The notes under the pieces: generated by a model
Seen by the model: only the letters and a program-made list of their open reading frames with translations
What the model was told of the DNA's origin: nothing
Database searches by the model: none
Shown here: positions 1 to 6,809 of the stretch, piece by piece
Layout: the number at the start of each line of letters is the position of its first letter
Numbering within the stretch: position 1 is the stretch's first letter
Program-made: the position numbers and the translations under genes
Source of the DNA: G039029935 sp039029935
GTDB taxonomy: Bacteria > Chloroflexota > Anaerolineae > Caldilineales > Caldilineaceae
Assembly: GCA_039029935.1 (NCBI GenBank)
Contig: JBCCFC010000716.1
Span: 1-7,067, forward strand
Direction of reading: 5' to 3'
Length of the DNA: 7,067 nucleotides

Positions 1-75
1 GAAACAATCTGTTCGCAACATTTCATCTATTACACAGTGTTAGACAATCGACATAGGCAGTTACTCCGTCAAACG

Positions 76-104
76 TTGAATCATTTAGGACTTTTTCTTA
101 CGAT
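76..104 (+). promoter_or_regulatory. candidate sigma70-type promoter (distal)
   Basis: TTGAAT (76-81) and TACGAT (99-104) are separated by 17 bases. Each hexamer matches four of six consensus positions (TTGACA, TATAAT). The spacing is ideal, but AT-rich DNA gives such pairs by chance. If used, the leader to the gene would be about 270 bases long. Confidence 0.25.
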
Positions 105-223
105 ATTCTTAAGACAAATGTCGTGCCTATCAAGACCGAGTATAGACAATTGCCACAATAACATGCCAACATTTAGACATTTGCAAAAACTTTCTCATCC
201 TGTATCATAAACATAGTTGAACT

Positions 224-254
224 TTGTACAAACTCTAGCCAATATCTATATAAA
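224..254 (+). promoter_or_regulatory. candidate sigma70-type promoter (proximal)
   Basis: TTGTAC (224-229) is followed after 17 bases by TATATA (247-252), or after 19 bases by TATAAA (249-254), which matches the -10 consensus at five of six positions. The -35 match is weak. Transcription would begin near 260 and give a leader of about 125 bases that includes the inverted repeat at 280-326. This is the best -10-like element close to the gene, but there is no independent support. Confidence 0.3.
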
Positions 255-279
255 GGCGCTTGTACATGAACGATGCAAC

Positions 280-326
280 CTGATACGCAACAACTCTGTC
301 TACATCGCAACCCTTTTTCGTATCAG
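280..326 (+). repeat. inverted repeat in the probable 5' leader
   Basis: CTGATACG (280-287) is the exact reverse complement of CGTATCAG (319-326), with a 31-base spacer. Past one mismatch, two further A-T pairs (289-290 with 316-317) extend the stem inward. In the transcript it could form a long-loop hairpin upstream of the ribosome binding site. In DNA it could be a dyad operator. Eight exact pairs with a long loop in AT-rich DNA are only suggestive. Confidence 0.35.
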
Positions 327-373
327 AAACAAAAACGTTTCACATCAGACTAAAAAAATTTTCACCGGATGAC

Positions 374-378
374 GGAGG
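374..378 (+). promoter_or_regulatory. Shine-Dalgarno sequence GGAGG that decides the start
   Basis: GGAGG lies one base before the ATG at 380 but seven bases before the ATG at 386. A ribosome needs roughly 5 to 10 bases, so 386 is favoured. The in-frame ATG at 401 is 22 bases away and is less likely. Both later starts keep the basic n-region of the signal peptide. Confidence 0.8.
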
Positions 379-385
379 AATGTTC

Positions 386-499
386 ATGCATGCTCTACAA
401 ATGCAGAGAAAGGTTACAATCATCACCTTAGCCGTGCTTGCCCTGTTTGCAGGGTTTTCGGGGATGTCGTTGATGATGTCTGCCGAAGAAGCACAGGCG
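386..499 (+). other. Sec signal peptide
   Basis: A short n-region with Arg and Lys (QRK) leads into a hydrophobic stretch (VTIITLAVLALFAGF and following), then a c-region ending in AEEAQAAA. Cleavage by signal peptidase I is plausible after AQA (residue 38 from the 386 start) or two residues later, before MQSLAQ. There is no lipobox cysteine, so it is not a lipoprotein. The mature N-terminus is a Ser/Thr/Pro-rich linker of about 15 residues before the first DUF11 unit. Confidence 0.88.
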
Positions 500-3400
500 G
501 CAGCTATGCAATCTCTAGCGCAGGCTGTACCCCGGTCAACCAACGGCACACCTGTGTTGGCCTTGACACAGACCATCAGCGAAGAGCCACTGTTGGGCGG
601 TACGGTTCAATATGAACTCACGGTTGCCAACAATGGGGCCACACGCCTGACCGACAAGGGCTACAACCTGACCATCACCAATACACTACCATCGGGCTTA
701 ACCTTTATCAGCGCAAGTCCATCGCCCACCTTTATTTCAACCGAAGACGACGGCTCCACCAGCCTGATTTGGGACAACATCGCCGACCTTGAGGTGACAG
801 AAGAACTCGGCATCAGCATCTATGCCCAACTCGATAGCGGGTTGACCGTTGCCGACACCTTTATCAATGAAAGCGGCGCACAGGTCAACAGCGTTCCCGA
901 CAACAGCGGGACATGGATTCAAGTATTTTCAGACTTAGCTACCAATGCCCAGCCCGTCGATATTGAGATGAAGGCCATCCAATCGACTGCCGATGAGCAG
1001 GCAACGGGTGCAGGTGAATATCAGTCGATTTCGCCGGGACAGGATGGCGGTGCAGACTGGCCTTATGAATATCAAGTGACCGTGCGCAACAACAATGTTG
1101 GCTCAAGCGATGATGTTGTAGCAACAGTTGTGTTGCCCCCCGGTGTCGCCTATATGGGTGGCGTCAACTTCTCGACCAACCCCAATGGTGTGAGCACCAC
1201 ACCAGCCTTAACCCTGAATGATGACGGCTCCTTGACGTTGGCATGGGTATTGGGACAATTGACCACCGCGCAATATGTGACCCCTATCATTATTGACTTT
1301 GATGTCGCCATCCCTTATGCCTACCGCACCAGCGACGACACCGCCGCCGAGAGCGGTCCTTTTGCGGGTCCCATGAGCGGTAGTATCATCCCCGAAGATG
1401 CGGTGATGGCCGTCACCTATGAGGCAACGGCCACCTATCAAGGCGCACCGGGCAATGACGGCACGGATTCAACACCAGCCGATGATGAGCCAGTGCGTGT
1501 GACCGCGGAATACCTTACTGTTAGCAAGGGAGCCAGCCCAAACGTTGTCGGCATCGGCTCAACCGTTGACTACACCATCAACTACTACGTTTCCGAATAT
1601 TACACACTAACCAACGTGGTCTTAGAGGATGTTCTGCCCGATGGCACAACCTATGTCGATGGCAGTGCCAGCCTTGAACCCGTTTCGGTTATCACCAACA
1701 CACCCGGGGCAGGCGAAACTACTATTATCTGGCATATTGACCCCGCCAACACCACACCCGGCAGTAGTGGCAGTGTCGCTTTCCAAGCGACGGTGGATGC
1801 GACCTATGAGCGCGCACCCTATGCAGGGCAACCAGTGGTTTCGGGTGATAGCCTGACCAATCGTGTGACCATCAGCGATGATTGGGCGGATGATGTGGCC
1901 GATGATTTAGGCGGCGAATTTGGACACAGCCGCACGGGGACAGTGACGCCAGATACATCCTATGCCACTGTGACGACACGAATGCCAACCTTTAGCAAGC
2001 AAGTGCGTGACCCCATCACAGGGAATTGGAGACAGGTGGCCGATGGCTTTGTGGGCGATACGGTGACATTCCGTCTGCGCTATGACAGTGCCGCTGATGT
2101 GGACGCCAAGGGCATTGTTATCCGTGACTTCTTGCCACGTGGCATGACCTATGTCAATGGCTCGGCCAGTCACACGGTTTCTGGGAATTACAGTAGTGGC
2201 AGTGGATGTACAAGCACACCGCAGTCACCTACAACGGGCATGTTAAATGGCCTGCAATATGTCGAGTGGTCGCTCTGTAATGCCGAACAGGGTGCATCGT
2301 GGGAAGTGACACTGGATGCCTTGGTCGGTCCCAAGCCCGATGTCCAGCCGGGGTGGATTGTAGCAAACTTTGGTAAATTGAGCGGTCACAACACCTATGA
2401 TGAAAATTACAGTCTGCGTGACATTGCCACCACCAACTACAAAGCCCCCCTGTTGGTCTTGACCAAATCAGCCTCACCCAACCGCAATCTGGAAGCGGGC
2501 GATACGGTCAACTACAGCATTGTCGTTGAAAATACGGGCGATGCAACAGCCTATAATCTCGACCTCATCGACACCGTTCCCGCAGACCTCATCATTGCCA
2601 ACAGCGGTGGCAGTGCCAGCAGTGATAGTAGCGGGGGGGGCAGCAGCAGTTATATCACGCAGAGCGGTGATCCACAGAGCGGTTCTGGCGGCGTACTGCA
2701 ATGGTCCACCGTTGCCAGCCTTGCTCCAGGTGAATCGCTCACCTACAGCTATCAGGCAACCATCCCCAACGGTTTGGTTGCAGGGCAGAGTATGCTCAAC
2801 ATTGCCAGCGTGGATTACAACAGCCGTGCCGATGACCAAGGCCACCAGGAAGATGCAACCAGCAATGTCGAAGACCCCAACACGGATGACGAAGAGGTCT
2901 TTACACTAGGGGCAACCGTCACCAAGACCGATGACCGGGATTTTGCCATGATTGGTGATACCGTTCACTGGACCATCACTGGCAATGTGCCTGCGGGACA
3001 GATCGCCTACTGGCCTGTGGTCGAGGAAAATAACCTGCCCAATGGCTTTGACTATGTACCGGGCAGTACGGTGGTGACAGGCGCAACACTGGACAACGCC
3101 AACCATGCCACCAACCCCTTTGACAATGGCAATGTTGATTTGCGTTGGTTCCTTGAAACGATTGACAATCGCGCAAATGACACCGATTATCAATTTACGA
3201 TTGAATTCGATGCACTGCTAACGGGTGTCCAGGGTAATAATACAAGCAATGTCTATTACACCAATAACCAGGCCATCGCACGTTCCAACAACACCGCCTA
3301 CATCGGTTGGTATGACGACGCAACTGGCTATAATGGGCAAGGATTTGCCTATGACGGGTTGACCAACAATAATCGTGTCGACCGTCGCAGCCCCAGAGCA

Positions 3401-6400
3401 CGTCACCGCATCGAAATCCGCCAGCCCTATGTCTCGATTCAAAAAGCGGTTTCACAGGCCAATGTCGAAGCGGGTGATATCATCCTGTATACCCTGACAA
3501 TGGCAAGTGTTGGCACAAGCGACGCCTATGATGTTGAGTTGGACGATGTATTGCCAGCGGGCATTACCTATCTCGATACAGTGAGCATTGAGACAACCAT
3601 CCCAGAGTATCTGTTAGAGTTTGGCGTCAGTGTCAATGTCACAGACAACAGTGTCGCAGGCAGCAATGCACTCAACTTTGATGTCGATGTCATGTACCCT
3701 GGTGTGGCCGTACAGATTATCTATCGCGCACAGGTTGCTGCCAGCATTTCCGCTGACCTAACGCTCGAAAACGTGGCAACTGTCACCGAGTTTAGCTCAA
3801 AGCCGGGTACACCACCAGACAGCAATGGCGATGGCCTTAACGATGAGCGTGTCTACACAGGCCCGTCGGCAAATGCAACCGTCCAGACGCCAGCCGCCGA
3901 GATTCAGAAGGCGCAGGAAATTGATGATGAGTTGGTGCATGGCCGCAGCATGGTCTATCGCATCACGGTTCCAGCACAGCCCGTCAACGCCACCATGTAC
4001 AACGTGGTTGTCAACGATACCATCAACGAGCATCTGTCGGTTTCAAGTGTCAGCAACGGCGCAGTGTCTAATACTGGCAATGGCAACCAAGTCACCGCCA
4101 ACTTTGCCAGCATTGCACCAAACCAGCAGGAGGTCATCGCAGTCACAGTACTGTTGCCAGCCAACAGCGCGGCTCTGCCTGGCGACTCGATCAGCAATCA
4201 GGCAAGTATGACCTATGATAATGGCGGCACAAAAGATTCAAACGTTGTTGTCAATACAGTCGTAGGGTCAGCGTTGGTGGTCGATAAGATTGCCAGCACT
4301 GACATCATCACCACTGGTGACACATTGGCCTATACAATCACGGTCAGCAACGTGGGCAATGGCCGTGCCGAAAACTTAGTATTAAGCGATGTATTGCCGA
4401 CCAACATGAGCTATGTGGCAAATTCAGCAACCGTGAATGGTGATTCCCTGAGCGACCCAACAGCAGGCAGCGTTGCATTGCCAACCTTGGAACCCGGTAC
4501 ATCCCATGTCATCGTCTTCCAAGCAACAGCCAACACCGTTGTGGGTGGCGAACTATACACCAACGTTGCCAGCGCAACAGGCACAAACAGCAATGGGGAT
4601 ACCATCCCCGCTGACACCAGCACCTACTTCCCAGCGGACACCGACGCCGATGATAGCGATGATGCCGTCGTCTCTGGACCATTGGTCTCACACATCCTCC
4701 AAGCCTTTGTCGCCTACGAGGACCTCAAACTAGCGGGCTGGTGCGATTGGGACTACAACGACTTTGTGGTACGCATTGACACCGACTCCAAGGTGACAGC
4801 CTCTGGTGGTATTGCCGAGCTTGAATTTTCCTATAAGGCATTGTCACGTGGTGCGGGCTACAACCACCGCTTCCATCACCAAATGCCATTGCAGGGGGGC
4901 GGCTACTATTACCTGACCGTCTATACGAGTGGTAGCGAGATTGTGCGTCAGGAAGAAGGCGCATTTACCGATGCCAACTTTACCATTTTCATGTATACCC
5001 GTGATGCGCTGCCTGTACCACCGGGATATGAAACCTTTACCAATACGCTCGATGATCAAACCAATTTGACCAGTGGGTACACGGCTGATTTGCGCATCGT
5101 TATGAATGACCGCAACGCTAACCAGCTCGTAGACCCCATCAACCCCTACCGTGTGGGCGCAACCTTGGATGACAAGGGGCGTACTCGTGACATGCCTTGG
5201 GACCCCTACATCTATGTCTATGACACAGGTGAAGAGGTACACTTGGTGCAACCCGGTCACATGGACAACACACAGATGGTGGACAACACCTATGAGCCGG
5301 GCAACCCCATGCTTGGGCAAGATTTAGAGATGGCCTTTGTCTTTGACCCTGAGTGGCACTGGACCGAGGAATTTATCGGCATCTGGAACGGCTACCCACG
5401 CTATGTCAACCACATGACGACAGGGCGTGCGCAGTTCACCGACTGGTTCTCGATGGGCAATGGTGTCAGTGATTTACTGTGGCTCTTTGGTCAACGCGGT
5501 GATGGCTTTACAGGCCCATTCATGGCAGCGTCCAACAATCCAGATTTTAATATCTTTGCCGAGATTGTTGGTACTAGCACATCTTCACGCTACGTCGCTG
5601 ACCCAGTGGTGGGTGACTTGCAAAACAACGGTACGCTTGCCATTGTGATTGGCAACCTGGTCGCCGAGAAGCTTGAGGTCTATGACATCACAGGCACGAT
5701 GATGCCCAATTGGCCGCAAGCTGTCAACGGTGGCATCAAGGCCGGTGCGGTGTTGGTTGACTTGGATGCGGACAGCGATCTCGAAATTTTGGTTGGCTCC
5801 GAAGGCAAAAGCGAAGGCGACACCGTTGTGCATGGTGCATTGTATGCCTTCAATGCGGATGGCTCGCTGGTCGAGGGCTGGCCTGTCACCATGCAGGGTA
5901 ATGTGGATCACGCTCGTATCCTCTCAACGCCAGCGGTGGCCGACTTGGACGGCAATGGCAAAGCGGATATGATCATTGTTTCGCTCAACGACGGTCGCCT
6001 CCACGCCTTCAATGCCGATGGCACAGTGTTTAATCCAGATGGGGGTGGCGCATGGCCTGTGAGCATCGGTGATGAGGCCGACAAGTTTGGTGCGCAGGCC
6101 CTCAACAGTTCGCCTGCCATTGCAGACTTGGATGGCGATGGCGACTTGGAGATTGTCGTGGGTTCACAGGACAATCAGGTCTATGCTGTCGAGCTTGAAG
6201 GGGACAATGCTGGAAATCAACTCTGGACCTTTGAAACAGAGGACTCTGTGGTTGCAACACCTGTTATCGCGGACATTGACCCAACTGTTGCTGGCCTAGA
6301 AACCATCATCGGCTCTGGCGATGCAGGTATCTTCCTGCTCGACAAAGACGGCAACCAACTGTGGGCCAAATACACCAACAATGCCATTGAGGGAAGTGCG

Positions 6401-6808
6401 CTGGTGGCAGACATTGACGGTGACAACCTGATGGAGATCATCATCGGTAGCCGTGACCAAAAGGTCTATGCACTTAACCACGACGGCACAACGGTTGCGG
6501 GTGAATGGCCTGTTGCCACCCAGTCCGAAGTCAAATCGACAGCCACAATGGGTGATGTCGATGGCGATGGTGTTGATGAGATTGTCATCGGCTCGGATGA
6601 CGCCCATGTCTACGCCTTTGAGTTAGACGGCACAATGGTCGAGGAGTGGCCCAAAGAAACAGTCGGCTCGGTACGCGGTGCAGCCATTGCCATGAACATG
6701 GACGATGATCTCGAAGCCGAAGTGGTTGCAGGTGATTTAGATGGTCGGCTCTATTTCTGGGGTACGGCGACGGAGAACAAGGTTTATTTGCCAGTGGTTG
6801 TGCGATAG
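386..6808 (+). CDS. giant secreted multi-domain surface protein (DUF11 repeats, LruC-like domain, FG-GAP propeller)
   Basis: The product is about 2140 residues counted from the ATG at 386; two more residues are added if translation starts at 380. In order: a signal peptide (1 to about 40), nine DUF11-type beta-sandwich units (about 56-1430), a LruC/DUF4842-like domain (about 1432-1690), an FG-GAP/VCBS-like beta-propeller (about 1723-2126) and the tail KVYLPVVVR (2132-2140). The composition is typical of an exported bacterial adhesin: rich in Asp, Asn, Thr, Ser, Gly and Val, with only three cysteines in the mature chain (608, 631, 1453). The likely role is an extracellular or cell-surface adhesive or structural protein that binds calcium. 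Its ligand cannot be read from sequence. No enzyme active site, LPXTG motif, S-layer homology domain or C-terminal membrane helix is visible. The frame is intact from start to TAG with no frameshift. No neighbouring gene is in view. I do not recognise a specific gene name. The domain calls are from motif recognition, not a profile search. Confidence 0.96.
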   Translation: MHALQMQRKVTIITLAVLALFAGFSGMSLMMSAEEAQAAAMQSLAQAVPRSTNGTPVLALTQTISEEPLLGGTVQYELTVANNGATRLTDKGYNLTITNTLPSGLTFISASPSPTFISTEDDGSTSLIWDNIADLEVTEELGISIYAQLDSGLTVADTFINESGAQVNSVPDNSGTWIQVFSDLATNAQPVDIEMKAIQSTADEQATGAGEYQSISPGQDGGADWPYEYQVTVRNNNVGSSDDVVATVVLPPGVAYMGGVNFSTNPNGVSTTPALTLNDDGSLTLAWVLGQLTTAQYVTPIIIDFDVAIPYAYRTSDDTAAESGPFAGPMSGSIIPEDAVMAVTYEATATYQGAPGNDGTDSTPADDEPVRVTAEYLTVSKGASPNVVGIGSTVDYTINYYVSEYYTLTNVVLEDVLPDGTTYVDGSASLEPVSVITNTPGAGETTIIWHIDPANTTPGSSGSVAFQATVDATYERAPYAGQPVVSGDSLTNRVTISDDWADDVADDLGGEFGHSRTGTVTPDTSYATVTTRMPTFSKQVRDPITGNWRQVADGFVGDTVTFRLRYDSAADVDAKGIVIRDFLPRGMTYVNGSASHTVSGNYSSGSGCTSTPQSPTTGMLNGLQYVEWSLCNAEQGASWEVTLDALVGPKPDVQPGWIVANFGKLSGHNTYDENYSLRDIATTNYKAPLLVLTKSASPNRNLEAGDTVNYSIVVENTGDATAYNLDLIDTVPADLIIANSGGSASSDSSGGGSSSYITQSGDPQSGSGGVLQWSTVASLAPGESLTYSYQATIPNGLVAGQSMLNIASVDYNSRADDQGHQEDATSNVEDPNTDDEEVFTLGATVTKTDDRDFAMIGDTVHWTITGNVPAGQIAYWPVVEENNLPNGFDYVPGSTVVTGATLDNANHATNPFDNGNVDLRWFLETIDNRANDTDYQFTIEFDALLTGVQGNNTSNVYYTNNQAIARSNNTAYIGWYDDATGYNGQGFAYDGLTNNNRVDRRSPRARHRIEIRQPYVSIQKAVSQANVEAGDIILYTLTMASVGTSDAYDVELDDVLPAGITYLDTVSIETTIPEYLLEFGVSVNVTDNSVAGSNALNFDVDVMYPGVAVQIIYRAQVAASISADLTLENVATVTEFSSKPGTPPDSNGDGLNDERVYTGPSANATVQTPAAEIQKAQEIDDELVHGRSMVYRITVPAQPVNATMYNVVVNDTINEHLSVSSVSNGAVSNTGNGNQVTANFASIAPNQQEVIAVTVLLPANSAALPGDSISNQASMTYDNGGTKDSNVVVNTVVGSALVVDKIASTDIITTGDTLAYTITVSNVGNGRAENLVLSDVLPTNMSYVANSATVNGDSLSDPTAGSVALPTLEPGTSHVIVFQATANTVVGGELYTNVASATGTNSNGDTIPADTSTYFPADTDADDSDDAVVSGPLVSHILQAFVAYEDLKLAGWCDWDYNDFVVRIDTDSKVTASGGIAELEFSYKALSRGAGYNHRFHHQMPLQGGGYYYLTVYTSGSEIVRQEEGAFTDANFTIFMYTRDALPVPPGYETFTNTLDDQTNLTSGYTADLRIVMNDRNANQLVDPINPYRVGATLDDKGRTRDMPWDPYIYVYDTGEEVHLVQPGHMDNTQMVDNTYEPGNPMLGQDLEMAFVFDPEWHWTEEFIGIWNGYPRYVNHMTTGRAQFTDWFSMGNGVSDLLWLFGQRGDGFTGPFMAASNNPDFNIFAEIVGTSTSSRYVADPVVGDLQNNGTLAIVIGNLVAEKLEVYDITGTMMPNWPQAVNGGIKAGAVLVDLDADSDLEILVGSEGKSEGDTVVHGALYAFNADGSLVEGWPVTMQGNVDHARILSTPAVADLDGNGKADMIIVSLNDGRLHAFNADGTVFNPDGGGAWPVSIGDEADKFGAQALNSSPAIADLDGDGDLEIVVGSQDNQVYAVELEGDNAGNQLWTFETEDSVVATPVIADIDPTVAGLETIIGSGDAGIFLLDKDGNQLWAKYTNNAIEGSALVADIDGDNLMEIIIGSRDQKVYALNHDGTTVAGEWPVATQSEVKSTATMGDVDGDGVDEIVIGSDDAHVYAFELDGTMVEEWPKETVGSVRGAAIAMNMDDDLEAEVVAGDLDGRLYFWGTATENKVYLPVVVR
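551..4675 (+). repeat. array of nine DUF11 (conserved repeat / B_ant_repeat) domains
   Basis: Nine divergent units of roughly 125-185 residues begin near nucleotides 551, 953, 1505, 1985, 2447, 2909, 3425, 3893 and 4268. The clearest carry the family pattern: a first strand with 'xxxK', then 'G(D/S)TVxYxI', 'NxG', 'LxDxLPxGxxYVxGS', a Trp or 'L.PG' segment, and a last strand 'xxNxAxV'. Units 3, 4, 5, 7 and 9 are textbook. Unit 8 keeps K and D but has lost the 'LP'. Units 1, 2 and 6 are more divergent. Unit 5 carries a Ser/Gly-rich insertion (residues about 740-769). DUF11 domains are known from long bacterial and archaeal cell-surface proteins, where they are thought to act as stalk spacers. 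The units are divergent at the DNA level, so this is an old expansion and not a recent tandem duplication. Confidence 0.88.
4679..5455 (+). other. LruC / DUF4842-like domain
   Basis: Residues about 1432-1690 carry the family's landmarks: YEDL (1444-1447) then CDWDYNDFVV (1453-1462), which corresponds to the usual 'FEDL...GDYDYNDLVV' signature. The centre has RIVMNDRNANQ. The C-terminal half has DPYIYVYDTGEEVHL (EVHL at 1617-1620), a 'YEPGNPM' region, WHWTEEFIGIW and GYPRYVNH (1669-1676) followed by TDWF (1685-1688), matching the typical 'P.E...I..AYP.F..W....WY' ending. The domain is named after Leptospira LruC and occurs in secreted proteins of many phyla. Its molecular role is not established. 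The acidic DWDYND cluster suggests metal binding, which is inference. Cys1453, just before that cluster, is unpaired within the domain. Confidence 0.8.
5552..6763 (+). repeat. FG-GAP / VCBS-type beta-propeller, seven to eight blades
   Basis: Eight repeats recur every 46-61 residues, each with the plan 'PxxxD(L/I/V)DGDGxxEIVVGSxDxxVYAFxxDGxxxxxWPV'. The first Asp of each repeat falls near residues 1744, 1792, 1853, 1914, 1963, 2009, 2057 and 2104. Calcium-loop forms include DLDGNGKAD, DLDGDGDLE, DIDGDNLME and DVDGDGVDE. The first (GDLQNNG) and last (MNMDDDLE) repeats are degenerate, and the fifth (DIDPTVAGLE) has a broken loop. FG-GAP propellers, as in integrin alpha chains and many bacterial secreted proteins, bind calcium and commonly carry ligands or polysaccharide. 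Here the propeller would be the head of the protein. The 'LW' or 'WP' after each DG turn is also reminiscent of PQQ-type propellers, but the Asp-rich loops favour FG-GAP. Confidence 0.88.
6779..6805 (+). other. C-terminal tail KVYLPVVVR
   Basis: After the last propeller strand (LYFWG) and a short polar linker (TATEN), the protein ends in a Lys, an aromatic residue, LP, a run of three Val and a final Arg. The hydrophobic part is far too short to span a membrane. From memory, similar endings ('(V/H)YLPLVLR/K') close many secreted Chloroflexota proteins with otherwise unrelated domains, so it may be a sorting or surface-retention signal. That recollection is not verified here, and the tail could simply be the closing strand of the propeller. 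Confidence 0.5.
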
Positions 6809-6809
6809 G

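Larger units (their letters stand above)
1..379. other. AT-rich upstream intergenic region and 5' leader
   Basis: This stretch is visibly richer in A and T than the gene that follows and holds no convincing gene. It contains two weak sigma70-like promoter candidates (76-104 and 224-254), an 8-bp inverted repeat (280-287 with 319-326), a small GAAAC/GTTTC hairpin (326-341, six-base loop), an A7T4 tract (352-362) of the kind that bends DNA, and the ribosome binding site at 374-378. A reading frame open from base 1 to a TAA at 208-210 is described among the rejected items. I see no tRNA, riboswitch or mobile-element signature here. Confidence 0.7.

Noticed and set aside
53..130. Inverted repeat ATAGGCA (53-59) with TGCCTAT (124-130).
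   Set aside because: Only seven pairs with a 64-base loop in AT-rich DNA, which is easily due to chance.
1..210. A + strand frame open from the left edge to a TAA at 208-210 (69 codons), possibly the end of an upstream gene.
   Set aside because: The translation is rich in His, Cys and rare-type codons (TTA, AGA, AGG, ATA), the DNA is AT-rich unlike the real gene, and I recognise no domain. It could be real, but chance is as likely. The bases left of the window would decide it.
2520..2909. A 129-residue + strand frame overlapping DUF11 unit 5 in another phase.
   Set aside because: The conserved DUF11 motifs are in the main frame throughout. This frame matters only as the path taken if the G8 tract slips.
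4844..5320. A 158-residue minus strand frame inside the giant gene.
   Set aside because: It is antisense to the LruC-like region. Long antisense frames are expected opposite a gene of this composition, and its translation shows no family resemblance.
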